In this document: piece by piece, positions 37,265 to 46,684 of the stretch
Position numbering within the stretch: the stretch's first letter is position 1
Layout of the letters: the number at the start of each line of letters is the position of its first letter
Assembly: GCF_001870735.1 (NCBI RefSeq)
Contig: NZ_MORL01000015.1
Location: 58,862-122,861 of the forward strand
Source of the DNA: Arsenicibacter rosenii
GTDB lineage: Bacteria; Bacteroidota; Bacteroidia; Cytophagales; Spirosomataceae
Length of the DNA stretch: 64,000 nt
Reading direction: 5' to 3'
The notes under the pieces: generated by a model
Told to the model about the DNA's origin: nothing
What the model saw: only the letters and a program-made list of their open reading frames with translations
Databases searched by the model: none
Made by a program: the position numbers and the translations under genes

Positions 37265-38212
37265 ATGCACCTGTTTAATCTGCTTTCCGATGCCCTGCGC
37301 ATGAACATCATTCACGACAATGCATACAAAACCCGTATGAACGGCTTTGCGTCTGAGTCCTTTTTCAGCCGCTACCTGAGCGACAGGCAAATTACCAGTT
37401 ATCAGGGCGGTTATCTGGTGCCTGTCCGGAAAAAATCGTCTGCGCTGGACAATTTTGTTTATTTTACCTGCATCAGCAACACAGAGGAGCCAGCCGATTA
37501 CCAACCGATCTATCAGGCGCTTCTGCCCCTTAGACCCGTCTGCCAGTTTCTGATTGTTTACGAAAACGAGAGATTCGCTGATGATGCCGTTGTGGATGTC
37601 GCAGGACGGCACTTTCCGTTACCTGTCTGGCAAGTGTATCGTTTTCGGGACGGGGCATTTGTCGCGGAGCCAACCGGTATAGATGCCTTATTAAATCTGT
37701 TCACCGATACTAACCAGCCTGCGGTTTATCACCCGGTCAGCGAGCAACTGGTTGAGGTTGCCCGGCACCACCTGGCGTTTCTATCTGCCGCAGAACTGTT
37801 TGCGCGCTACGTAGACCGGTTCATTTTTGACGTGTTGATCGGCAGGCAGAAAACCAAAGGTGTACCGACCGATATTGATGTCATTGTCAGACAGCCCGGC
37901 ACGGAGCAGCTTGTACTGATCGAAGTGAAGGAGAAGGATTTAGCTAAAACCATTTCCGGTTTCGGGCTCGACGAGCACCGGATGCGGGCGATGAAGCAGA
38001 TCTCGGACCGTACCGGCCTTCGATACTCGTTGGTAGTTCGGCACATTCGTAATCAGCACGACCGGGCATTTATTGGCTGGAAACGTATTGAAATCAATGC
38101 GTTCCTGCAACACCGGAGCCGTACGCCCATTGAAGGCGGCAAAGGCATGCGTTCTATGTACTCATACAATCCGACTTATATCTGTCCGGTGGGGTATTTT
38201 AAAGAGATTTAG
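37265..38212 (+). CDS. Predicted PD-(D/E)XK restriction endonuclease of the vsr-dcm locus
   Basis: A 315-residue protein of unknown family. A nuclease-like core is visible near residues 198-222: TDIDVIVRQPGTEQLVLIEVKEK, quoted as landmarks TDIDVIV and VLIEVKEK, where the spaced D and ExK fit a PD-(D/E)XK catalytic site. The position just downstream of vsr and dcm, after a terminator and on the same strand, suggests that it is the restriction enzyme of a type II system. No metal-binding or helicase domain is present. Function is inferred from motif and context only. Confidence 0.6.
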   Translation: MHLFNLLSDALRMNIIHDNAYKTRMNGFASESFFSRYLSDRQITSYQGGYLVPVRKKSSALDNFVYFTCISNTEEPADYQPIYQALLPLRPVCQFLIVYENERFADDAVVDVAGRHFPLPVWQVYRFRDGAFVAEPTGIDALLNLFTDTNQPAVYHPVSEQLVEVARHHLAFLSAAELFARYVDRFIFDVLIGRQKTKGVPTDIDVIVRQPGTEQLVLIEVKEKDLAKTISGFGLDEHRMRAMKQISDRTGLRYSLVVRHIRNQHDRAFIGWKRIEINAFLQHRSRTPIEGGKGMRSMYSYNPTYICPVGYFKEI

Positions 38213-38249
38213 GGGTGGGGTACGGCGGATGGTGCAGGCATTTTTGGGG

Positions 38250-38301
38250 AAGCCACTTAAGCAAAAGCCGCTGAATTCAGCGGCTTTTGCTTAAGTGGCT
38301 T
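38250..38301. repeat. 52-bp perfect palindrome overlapping the tRNA fragment end
   Basis: The two 26-bp halves (38250-38275 and 38276-38301) are perfectly complementary around GAATTC. The right half overlaps the CCA end of the tRNA-Asn fragment. It would act as a terminator for both the restriction gene and the former tRNA gene. Confidence 0.85.
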
Positions 38302-38345
38302 CCGAAGCTGGGCTCGAACCAGCGACCCCTCTGATTAATAGTCAG
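38296..38345 (-). other. 3' fragment of tRNA-Asn: left attachment site (attL) of the mobile element
   Basis: On the minus strand the sequence has an anticodon stem-loop (CTGA CTATTAA TCAG), a T-arm (GCTGG TTCGAGC CCAGC), an acceptor 3' strand, discriminator G and CCA. This equals the 3' half of a bacterial tRNA-Asn, but the wobble base is A in place of G. No D-arm or 5' acceptor strand follows on the other side, so the gene is not intact. A tRNA 3' fragment next to an integrase is the usual product of integration. The restored tRNA would lie at the far right end, outside the window. Confidence 0.75.
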
Positions 38346-38447
38346 CGGATTATTGGTTTGATGTGGTTTAATATAATTTATAAATGCCTCATTATTAGTA
38401 ATTTATAAGTCATATAATTTTAATTCAAACCGTATAAACACTGATTT

Positions 38448-38469
38448 CTTGTGCAAATCTTGTGCAAAT
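38448..38469 (+). repeat. Tandem 11-bp repeat upstream of the integrase gene
   Basis: CTTGTGCAAAT occurs twice in direct tandem 19 bp before the integrase start. It could be an integrase or excisionase arm site or an operator. A short inverted repeat TTATAAAT/ATTTATAA lies ~45 bp further upstream (38378-38408). Confidence 0.6.
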
Positions 38470-38487
38470 TTTTTGTATCTTTAATTC

Positions 38488-39702
38488 ATGAACACCAATG
38501 TCGTGATTTCCTTAGATACACGCCGTGCCAAAAAAGATGGTACTTATCCGGTCATTATGCGGCTGGGCCATAATGCGCAAACAACCTCTATCCCCATTGG
38601 AATAAGCGTTGCAGCAGCAGATTGGGATGAGAAAAAACGGGCTATTAAAAAAAGCTACAAGGGTGTCACTTCCGTTACCCGACTAAACAATCAGATTGAG
38701 AAGGAGAAGACCGACGCAATGGACATTATCCTCAAACTCCATGAATTGGGCACACTTCAAATCTTATCGATCACTTCCTTAAAAGACCGGATTACACAGA
38801 AGGAAGCCAAGGATTCTTTTTTGCAGTTCGCCAGTCAATGTGTGGATGAACTAGTTAAAGCGCATCGGGTTGGTACGGCCAGATCGTATAAAGGCTTGAT
38901 TAGCGTTTTGAAAGAATACCGCAAGGGTAAGGATTTATTGTTCAAGGAGATCACCTACGATTTCCTTGCCAGATTCGAGACCAATCATAAAAGCAAAGGC
39001 AATGGCGCGAATGGCTTGGCCGTCTATATGCGGACAATCAGGGCCATCTACAACAAGGCCATTAAGTCTGGGGTAGCCGACAAAGAACTGTATCCGTTCG
39101 ATGATTACAAAATCAAGACTGCTCCCACCGAAAAACGGGCTTTAGATGGAGAGTTTCTCAAAAAGATTATTCAATTAGACATTCCGGTTACCCACCTGTG
39201 CTTTAATACGCGGAATTATTTCATTGCTAGCTATATGATGTACGGGATGAACTTTGCGGATATGGCTTACCTGGAAAAAAGCTCTGTGGAAAACGGGCGC
39301 GTGAGGTATCGCCGGAGAAAAACGGGCAAGCTCTACGATATTAAGATTACCCCGCAGCTTGAAAGCATATTGGTTCACTATATGCAACAAACTCCCGATT
39401 CCAAGTTCGTCTTTCCGATCCTGAAACGGGACTCGCCAACCCTGCGTGAAAAGGACATACAATGGGCCAGAAAACGGTACAATAAAAAGCTAAAGCTACT
39501 GGCCTCGCTATGCGGGATTGATTCAAACCTGACAAGCTATGTGAGCCGTCACTCATTTGCCACCCAGGCAATGCTACATGATATTCCGCTCACGGCTATC
39601 AGTACGATGCTTGGCCATTCCAGTGTAAAAACTACAGAAATCTATCTAAAAGGGCTGCCAGTCAATGTCCTGGATGACTACAATGAAAAAATTTTAGGAT
39701 AA
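38488..39702 (+). CDS. Tyrosine-type site-specific integrase
   Basis: A 404-residue recombinase of the Bacteroidota type. The N-terminal Arm-DNA-binding region contains IPIGISVAAADWDEKKRAIK, then a SAM-like core-binding domain. Catalytic region: YGMNFADMAYLEKSS at the usual position of the first Arg (Asn here), RRRKTGK (Lys), SYVSRHSFATQAMLHD (Arg and His), GHSSVKTTEIYLKGL (His and the nucleophile Tyr). The absence of Arg I is also known in the IntDOT-type integrases of Bacteroides. It lies directly inside the attL site. Confidence 0.93.
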   Translation: MNTNVVISLDTRRAKKDGTYPVIMRLGHNAQTTSIPIGISVAAADWDEKKRAIKKSYKGVTSVTRLNNQIEKEKTDAMDIILKLHELGTLQILSITSLKDRITQKEAKDSFLQFASQCVDELVKAHRVGTARSYKGLISVLKEYRKGKDLLFKEITYDFLARFETNHKSKGNGANGLAVYMRTIRAIYNKAIKSGVADKELYPFDDYKIKTAPTEKRALDGEFLKKIIQLDIPVTHLCFNTRNYFIASYMMYGMNFADMAYLEKSSVENGRVRYRRRKTGKLYDIKITPQLESILVHYMQQTPDSKFVFPILKRDSPTLREKDIQWARKRYNKKLKLLASLCGIDSNLTSYVSRHSFATQAMLHDIPLTAISTMLGHSSVKTTEIYLKGLPVNVLDDYNEKILG

Positions 39703-39752
39703 ACTCGAATGTCTGAAGCACAAAGGCCAATGTAGGAATGGGATAGTCCTGA

Positions 39753-40397
39753 CTACCTCGAAATAGTGTTGAGCCTATCTTTCTGCTTCTGTAATTCAAT
39801 ATTCAGCTCTACTTTTCTATTGAACTGCTTACATTTTGCGATTTGAGACTCTAACTTCGTGATAGTGCTTTGTACTTCTTTCCTGTTTCGCTCAATTGTT
39901 ACCAAATCTTTCAAAGTGGGTTCTGTTGATCCACTTATTTGCTGGCAAATATCCAAATAAACCAGATCTAAGTTTTTTCGTAAATTCAGGGAAAATGGAT
40001 GACTATCAATACTTATCCAGGCACTGTTAAACATCCAGTCAATCACAGCACTATCTGCATTCAGAGGATTAGGATGCTTCTGGCAGGCGGATATCAATAA
40101 TTCATGTCCATAGGTGGCACAGCAAATCAAGTGATAAGGAATTGCTTTATTAATGACTTCAAGGACAGCTTCAATCCCTTCTTTCTTTCTCAGTTCGAGG
40201 CTGAAAATCTGTATTTCCTGAATTTCATCTCCTGTTAAATTAATTGTATCGAAACTGAGCTTGTTTATCCACCGCATTCGCTCAATCACATCAACAAATA
40301 ACTTTTTTTGTTGCGACGTAGCTTGGGTATCAAAAGCATTTTTGGGAATGCTCCTGCCGATCATAGTTCTTGAAGGAAGGTTAAATACATCCATCAT
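39753..40397 (-). CDS. DUF4391 family protein, partner of the type III restriction-like operon
   Basis: A 214-residue protein with the DUF4391 layout: RSIPKNAFDTQATSQQKKLF near the N-terminus, FVDVIERMRWINKLSFDTINL, and the C-terminal coiled coil (EVQSTITKLESQIAKCKQFN). The function of DUF4391 is unknown; it recurs beside helicases and type III restriction genes. It is the last gene of the operon and overlaps the helicase stop codon by ATGA. Confidence 0.8.
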   Translation of the reverse strand: MMDVFNLPSRTMIGRSIPKNAFDTQATSQQKKLFVDVIERMRWINKLSFDTINLTGDEIQEIQIFSLELRKKEGIEAVLEVINKAIPYHLICCATYGHELLISACQKHPNPLNADSAVIDWMFNSAWISIDSHPFSLNLRKNLDLVYLDICQQISGSTEPTLKDLVTIERNRKEVQSTITKLESQIAKCKQFNRKVELNIELQKQKDRLNTISR

Positions 40398-43300
40398 TTT
40401 ACGACAATAAAACTTACAAGGGTGAAGTCTTCAATTCCCTTGGGCATTCCTATTGTTGCGGTGCCACCTGCTTTAAATAGGCTGAGTACTTCTTTCTCAT
40501 CTCCGGTTTTTAGAATGGAACGGATACTTTTTTGCAATAACTGGGAATAATCGTGCATATCACGGAAATCCCGTGTTTCAAGATTAAGCTGCTGGCAAAG
40601 TTCCTTCAACGGTTCAGTTTTGCCCTTGCAAAGTAGCCGTAGCATATCCAATGATTTCTTCGCTTCTAAATAGCCATGTAATACATTCTCATTTTCCTGA
40701 ATGTACACCACGTAATACGGGGCTAACCGGTTCAGTTTATCCTTGTCTACAGAATCACTTATGTTCTTTAAAACAAAAATTACCCCGCGTTGATCAGCAT
40801 CACTTGCTCGCGTAACGGCATGCAATCCCAAGGGAATAGAATCCGGATTTGGATATATTTTAACGAAATTAGCCAGATCCACCCTAAAATCATTTAATCC
40901 AAGATCAGTTATACTGACTCCTTCACGGAGATCTTCCAGGTCAACAACTTCTTCTTGCAGCCTTTTCAGTTGGATTTTTCTGTATTCCAGATCTTTCTCA
41001 TCGGCATTGAGTATATTGTCATCGCCTGTGCTTGCCAGGTTACTGATGGCCATTTTATTCTCTACGCGCTGCTTGAGATTAATATAGGCATCCAGTGTGA
41101 CGTCCGGCCAGAAATTAACCATGGTGATGGTGTCGTTCACTGAGCCAATCCTATCAATACGACCAAACCGCTGAATGATACGAACGGGGTTCCAATGAAT
41201 ATCGTAATTAATCAGGTAATCACAATCTTGTAAGTTCTGCCCTTCCGAAATGCAATCTGTTGCAATCAGAATATCGATTTCTTCCTGAATATCAGGATAA
41301 ATGATTGCTTTCCCTTTAGATCGTGGTGAAAAGCAAGTTAATAGCGTATTCAGATCAGATGGAACAGTCTTGGATGAACAAGCTCGTTTTGATCCCGTAA
41401 TTAGAGCGGTATTCAGACCATGCTCATTCCTAAAATAATCTTTCAGCTCTGAATAAAGATAATTTGCTGTGTCTGCAAAAGCGGTAAATACGATCACTTT
41501 TTTGTTCCCGGCATTAACCGGGTTTTGGATCTTATCTACAATAATTTCTCTAAGCTTACCCAGTTTCAGATCATCTTTCCCTCTCAGTAATTCAATTTCT
41601 TTCAAGAGTTCATTGATCACCAAGAGATCAGCAGTAAGGTCTTCCTGCCATCTTACTTTATCCATATCAGCGATATGAACTTTGACCTTACTCCCAAAAA
41701 CATTTTCCTCTTCTCCCCAGTCCGGTTCCCAATCAAACTCTTCAGATGTAGGGTCAGCCTGAAGGCCGGAATACGTGTTAGCATCACCTCGCGTGATCGC
41801 GCTTAGTCCTTCTTCAATTAAGCCTCGAATATTCTGAAGAGTCAGAGCAAAAGAATCTACAGAACTTTCTATTCGCTTTAAAAGATTGATGCGCATCAGA
41901 AGCTGTAAGCTCTTTTCACGGTCCCTTTGCTTGAAGGTTCCCGACTTTACGCGCTTATCATATTTCTCCGCATAAAACGGAATTTTGCTTGGCAGAATGT
42001 AATTTAAGGGCGAATAAATCGAAAGGTTCAGAAACTCTAACCAATCGGCGATATGTTTGTAATTTAACTCCGTTCCTTCTTTTAATGGGCTGTAAATCGA
42101 GATTGGTTTATTCCGTTGAGGGAATTTCCCGATTGCTGTCGTGTCGTAATAATTGGTGATATGTTTACGGGAGCGGGCAATCGTAAGGCTATCTAATATT
42201 TGGAAAAAATCAAAATCCAGCGCTTCCAATAGCCGGTCTGAGGTTCTTTCTTCGGTAGATAGTTTGGACCAACTATTGAAGGCCTGTTGCGCCCTCCGGA
42301 AAACCAGTTCGATTCCAAGATCTGTATCTAGTTTTTCATCAATTTGCCCTGCGGCACCTTCGTAGGCCAGGGCAAGCTGATTACGCAAATCATTAAAGCG
42401 GTTATTGACAGGAGTGGCCGAGAGCATCAATACTTTCGTTTCAATACCTTCCTGAACGATCTTCCGAAGTAATTTCTGATAGCGGTTTTCTTTCCCTACG
42501 ACTGTGTTGTTGTTACGAAAATTGTGTGATTCATCAATGACGACTAAGCCGTAGTTCCCCCAGTTAACACTTTCGAGGCTCCTCCCATTGCTAATTCCTT
42601 TGTCTCGTGAAAGGTCTGTATGAAACAAAACGTCGTATCGAAAACGATCTTTCCCTAAGATGTTGTTCTTATCGTTGTGTCGGTAGGTGTTCCAGTTGGC
42701 CTCAAGCTTTTTAGGGCATAATACCAGAACATCTTTATTTCGCTTCTCGTAGTATTTGATAATTCCCAGAGCTGTAAAGGTCTTTCCCAAACCCACACTG
42801 TCGGCGATGATACAGCCGTTGTACTTTTCAAGCTTGTTAATACCGCCAATAACAGCATCCTGCTGAAAATTGAACAGCTTATTCCAGATGACAGTCTCTT
42901 TAAAACCGATGCTGTCATTCGGTAGGTTATCCAGTGACAAGTCACTGAGGAAGTCGTGGAAAATATTGTAGAGCGTTACAAAATAGACAAATTCCGGGCT
43001 GTTTTCCTGGTAGGCTCCCGCCAGATAACGGAGCACGCTTTCCGTTACTACATCCGTATTTTCGTCGTTATTCCATATCTCGTCAAACCACTCCAAATAG
43101 CCCTCAGCCATTGGATAGTTAACTTTTGTTATCATTGAGCGATGGCCTTTGCGAGAAGTAAAACCCAGATCGGGCGATGTAAATCCAGCAAATCCAGAAT
43201 AGGATGCACTATCCTCAGGCCCATTATCAACATGAATCAGGCTATTCAATGGCGAATTGCCAAGGGCGTTTGTTTTAAACACAGCCTTGTCCTTCACCCA

Positions 43301-43618
43301 CTGGGCGCACTCCCTTGAGATGGCTCTCTGAGTCATCTCGTTTTTTAAACGAAGCTCAAATTCACCGCCACACAAATCAGCTTCTTTCCAGATGTTCGGA
43401 ATATAAAATTCCCGCAGCTTTGGTTTGGACTTCTCCTCCAGGAAAGTCGGAGTTGTAAAAATAAACCGAAGCTCTTCAATGCTCTTCAGTTCTTTCCTTA
43501 ATGCTTCAAACGCATAGATTGAAAAGGCAGAAGCGGCTATACTGAGCTTACTACCCTTTCTGAACTCCAGCTTCAAATCATCTCCCAGACGATTATCAAT
43601 GTTATTGAAGATTTTCAT
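40394..43618 (-). CDS. SNF2-like helicase with PLD-like N-terminal domain
   Basis: A 1074-residue ATPase. The N-terminus (SIAASAFSIYAFEALRKEL) resembles a phospholipase-D-like domain; no complete HKD pair is visible, so it may be inactive as a nuclease. Helicase motifs: I DSVGLGKTFTALG (about 271), II VVIDESHNFRN (about 370), III MLSATPVNNRFND, V IATDCISEGQNLQDCDYLIN and VI NPVRIIQRFGRIDRIGS (about 818). It sits in an operon with type III Mod, Res and DUF4391, tightly spaced, suggesting one defence complex. The order is mod, res, helicase, DUF4391. Confidence 0.85.
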   Translation of the reverse strand: MKIFNNIDNRLGDDLKLEFRKGSKLSIAASAFSIYAFEALRKELKSIEELRFIFTTPTFLEEKSKPKLREFYIPNIWKEADLCGGEFELRLKNEMTQRAISRECAQWVKDKAVFKTNALGNSPLNSLIHVDNGPEDSASYSGFAGFTSPDLGFTSRKGHRSMITKVNYPMAEGYLEWFDEIWNNDENTDVVTESVLRYLAGAYQENSPEFVYFVTLYNIFHDFLSDLSLDNLPNDSIGFKETVIWNKLFNFQQDAVIGGINKLEKYNGCIIADSVGLGKTFTALGIIKYYEKRNKDVLVLCPKKLEANWNTYRHNDKNNILGKDRFRYDVLFHTDLSRDKGISNGRSLESVNWGNYGLVVIDESHNFRNNNTVVGKENRYQKLLRKIVQEGIETKVLMLSATPVNNRFNDLRNQLALAYEGAAGQIDEKLDTDLGIELVFRRAQQAFNSWSKLSTEERTSDRLLEALDFDFFQILDSLTIARSRKHITNYYDTTAIGKFPQRNKPISIYSPLKEGTELNYKHIADWLEFLNLSIYSPLNYILPSKIPFYAEKYDKRVKSGTFKQRDREKSLQLLMRINLLKRIESSVDSFALTLQNIRGLIEEGLSAITRGDANTYSGLQADPTSEEFDWEPDWGEEENVFGSKVKVHIADMDKVRWQEDLTADLLVINELLKEIELLRGKDDLKLGKLREIIVDKIQNPVNAGNKKVIVFTAFADTANYLYSELKDYFRNEHGLNTALITGSKRACSSKTVPSDLNTLLTCFSPRSKGKAIIYPDIQEEIDILIATDCISEGQNLQDCDYLINYDIHWNPVRIIQRFGRIDRIGSVNDTITMVNFWPDVTLDAYINLKQRVENKMAISNLASTGDDNILNADEKDLEYRKIQLKRLQEEVVDLEDLREGVSITDLGLNDFRVDLANFVKIYPNPDSIPLGLHAVTRASDADQRGVIFVLKNISDSVDKDKLNRLAPYYVVYIQENENVLHGYLEAKKSLDMLRLLCKGKTEPLKELCQQLNLETRDFRDMHDYSQLLQKSIRSILKTGDEKEVLSLFKAGGTATIGMPKGIEDFTLVSFIVVK

Positions 43619-43624
43619 CCAAGA

Positions 43625-46600
43625 CTATTTAACCTGTACTATTTCCAGCATTTGTTCATAACTGCTGACTTTTGAAAACTTCACTTCCTGTCCGCTGATT
43701 GCTTTAAAATGTTCCCCGGCACAATGGATTTTCAGCTTTTCTATCTCGCGTAGCTCTAGGTCTGAATCCGTACCCTTGGTTTCTGCTACAAAATAGATGT
43801 GGCGGATGGTGTCCTTATCAAACACAATTGCCCAGTCAGGACTATAATTAGCGACAGGCGTGGTAATGTAAAAACTTTTCGGAAGCTTAGCGTATACCTG
43901 AACGTGGTTGCTGTTTTCCAATGCTTCGGCAAAACGGGCTTCGGTTTGTGAATCAGTAGTCAGGAAGTCATAAACATGCTTTTTCAATATTTCTGACTGC
44001 CGAATAACGGATTTGTCATTCACAAATACGGTTTTAGCGTCATGCCTGTCATCAACTTTGTGATAGACGATGTTATTGATGATTAGACTGGCCTTTACTT
44101 CATTGATTAGCTTGCTGGTTCGGGCGATAAACTCCTCTGGATTTTTCCGTATCATCAGGAACTTGCCCGTGTCAATGCCCTTTAATATCTCTACGATGGT
44201 TTTTCGGGTAAGGTTGGTATGTTTGACAACCTCTCCAACCACATCATATCTTGTATTTGTATAGACATCGGAATTGAGCTTCTTGTGTTGGCGGGAAGTC
44301 TCCTGAAAGGCATTCTTTTCCTGCAACTGCTCTTTCGTACTCTCCTCCAGCTCTCCGCTGCGGATTTCATACGTACGCTCCGAAATGTTCAAATCAGCGT
44401 TGATCCGAATTTTGGCATCAGCAACCAACTTTTCCGAGTTAAACTGTACTTCATAAATGGTTTTCAGGTTGATCTTATTCCAAAGCTCCTGAAATTCCTT
44501 CTTATGAAAGTTACTGTTCGTCTGAATTGTAATGCTTTGCCGGTCATTCTCAGGTTTGATGGCTTCACCCATATAAACGGATCGTAGCAATTGATTCACG
44601 CTATCCCGAAATCCTTCTAGATGAGCAGGAAGAGGGATCTTATTTTCATCAATCAATCTCCGTCCGTCCTCCGTAATTTTATCGTCGTCGTCCAAAACAT
44701 CCTCTTTATAAAGATACTTGTTCAACTTTTTCGCTTCTTCGGAGGTCAGGCGTTTTTGATTTCCATGCTCGTCAGTCAAAAGTTTACCTGTTAAAAATTC
44801 AACGGTCGCTTTTTGAGGTCTATCTTTTAAGGTAGCGGCAATTTCTGATTGCAGGCCTCTGGCGAATTCTTCATAGCTTTCAGAGGCTATGATAGTCAGT
44901 TTATTGATTTCATGTACCTGCTCTCCAATGGCCTCTTCGTCCTGCCGTATGCCATGTTTATTGACCGAAAGACGCATACCACGCCCAACCTCCTGACGGC
45001 GACGAATGGAAGCATCAGAATGCTTGAGGGTACAAATTTGAAAGACGTTCGGATTGTCCCATCCTTCTTTCAAGGCAGAATGCGAAAAAATGAAGCGGGT
45101 GGGTTCATCAAAACTCAACAATCGCTCCTTATCCTTCATAATCAAGTCATAAGCACTGATATCATCCGTCTCTTCACTTCCCCGCTTTACTGAGGGATCA
45201 ATCATTTTCCGTTGCTTATCAATGGAGAAATACCCATTGTGCACCCTCTCTGCCGGATCGCGTTGCAGATATTGATTGTAGTCGGGATGGAACAGATCCA
45301 AATATTCGCTCCTCAACTGAACGTATTCCTCCTCAAACATCTGGGCATATTCACCCAAACCAGGATTGCCATCCTTATCATATACACGGTATTTATCTAC
45401 TGTATCGATGAAGAAGAGCGAAAGTACCTTAATTCCCTTATCAAAAAGCTCGCGCTCTTTTTTTAAATGAGAACTGATCGTTTCCCGGATTTGTATTCGA
45501 CGGAATGCCTTTTCGTCCAGATCGCCAATAGCCTCTCCGGCTTCAATCACTTTTCCGTTGATTACCACACGGTTAAAATAGCCATCGACCTCCTCTAAAA
45601 GCCAGTTTCTATACTGGGGCATTTCGCCGGAAAGTTCAAACAGGTTAGCCCCTTTTTCAAGTTTCTCTCGTACCCGCCTGACACCTGTTCCACTACGCTT
45701 TTCATACTCCAAGACGGCAAGCGGGGGCTTTGAGGTAGAAAGCTGAATTTGCTCCAGATATAAATATCCGCTGGTGCCGGTGGCCCCTTTGATGTTGATA
45801 CCTTTCACCTGGATTTTCTTTACCAGCTTCTTGTTATAGGCATCCAGTGCGTCCAGGCGATATACTTTGTTGTATTCATATTTATGGGTGGCCGAGTAAC
45901 GGAGCGTACAAAGCGGATTGAAATCCTGCATACTCTCCAATGTCCTATCACCTTCTACTGATTGGGGTTCATCAATAATCAGAATTGGATTTGTCTGAGC
46001 GATAATTTCAATGGGTTTTCGCGTGCCGAACTGATCAAGCTCCATATAAATACGGCGGGCATCTTTACCTTTAGCATTAAATGCCTGCGTATTGATGATC
46101 ATCACACTGATGCGGCTATCCGATGCAAAACTCTCAATATCCTGCGGACGAGTCGAATTATAAATAAAGGGGCTAATGCGATGTCCATATCGTTCCTGAA
46201 AATGGTCTTGCATCACCTGGAACGACTTATAAACCCCTTCGCGGATTGCAATGCTGGGAACAACCACAATAAACTTACTCCAGCCGTAAAGCTGATGCAG
46301 CTCATACATGGTACGGATATAGGTGTACGTTTTACCCGTACCCGTCTCCATTTCGATGGTGAGCTGGTAGCCTTTTTTTACACCTTTGGGCTTTTCAAGG
46401 GATTTACTTTGAGTGATATCATTTTGCCGCTGAACCTGCTGAATGTTCTCCAGTAACTGATCTTCGGTAATCTGGATCTGGCGGTTCCGGTAACCGATAA
46501 GCTCCTCTACTTCCAGATCCATGCCAAACTGACCTTTGCTTGCTGACCTCGCTTTGGCAATCAGTTCCTTGCTTTTTTCCAGCGTAAAACGGTTCGTTTC

Positions 46601-46681
46601 TCTGGGTTGCCCCAGAAAGCAGTCGGTGATGGCCTGAACAGCATCTAACTGAAAGCTTTGTTCTTTAAATTGTAGTTTCAT
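43625..46681 (-). CDS. Type III restriction enzyme, Res (helicase-nuclease) subunit
   Basis: A 1018-residue subunit with a superfamily-2 helicase core: I METGTGKTYTYIRTMYELH (about 112), II ILIIDEPQSVEG (DEPQ, about 235), III LRYSATHKYEYNKVY and VI SIRRRQEVGRGMRLSVNKHG. The C-terminal PD-(D/E)XK site is visible as SPDWAIVFDKDTIRHIY and FVAETKGTDSD (about 949-967). With Mod it cleaves DNA between two inversely oriented sites. The ATG lies 3 bp after the mod stop, so translation is coupled. Confidence 0.93.
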   Translation of the reverse strand: MKLQFKEQSFQLDAVQAITDCFLGQPRETNRFTLEKSKELIAKARSASKGQFGMDLEVEELIGYRNRQIQITEDQLLENIQQVQRQNDITQSKSLEKPKGVKKGYQLTIEMETGTGKTYTYIRTMYELHQLYGWSKFIVVVPSIAIREGVYKSFQVMQDHFQERYGHRISPFIYNSTRPQDIESFASDSRISVMIINTQAFNAKGKDARRIYMELDQFGTRKPIEIIAQTNPILIIDEPQSVEGDRTLESMQDFNPLCTLRYSATHKYEYNKVYRLDALDAYNKKLVKKIQVKGINIKGATGTSGYLYLEQIQLSTSKPPLAVLEYEKRSGTGVRRVREKLEKGANLFELSGEMPQYRNWLLEEVDGYFNRVVINGKVIEAGEAIGDLDEKAFRRIQIRETISSHLKKERELFDKGIKVLSLFFIDTVDKYRVYDKDGNPGLGEYAQMFEEEYVQLRSEYLDLFHPDYNQYLQRDPAERVHNGYFSIDKQRKMIDPSVKRGSEETDDISAYDLIMKDKERLLSFDEPTRFIFSHSALKEGWDNPNVFQICTLKHSDASIRRRQEVGRGMRLSVNKHGIRQDEEAIGEQVHEINKLTIIASESYEEFARGLQSEIAATLKDRPQKATVEFLTGKLLTDEHGNQKRLTSEEAKKLNKYLYKEDVLDDDDKITEDGRRLIDENKIPLPAHLEGFRDSVNQLLRSVYMGEAIKPENDRQSITIQTNSNFHKKEFQELWNKINLKTIYEVQFNSEKLVADAKIRINADLNISERTYEIRSGELEESTKEQLQEKNAFQETSRQHKKLNSDVYTNTRYDVVGEVVKHTNLTRKTIVEILKGIDTGKFLMIRKNPEEFIARTSKLINEVKASLIINNIVYHKVDDRHDAKTVFVNDKSVIRQSEILKKHVYDFLTTDSQTEARFAEALENSNHVQVYAKLPKSFYITTPVANYSPDWAIVFDKDTIRHIYFVAETKGTDSDLELREIEKLKIHCAGEHFKAISGQEVKFSKVSSYEQMLEIVQVK

Positions 46682-46684
46682 ACT

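Noticed and set aside
38296..38400. Intact tRNA gene
   Set aside because: Only the anticodon arm, T-arm and 3' end are present. The expected D-arm and 5' acceptor strand are missing on the other side, so it is a fragment.
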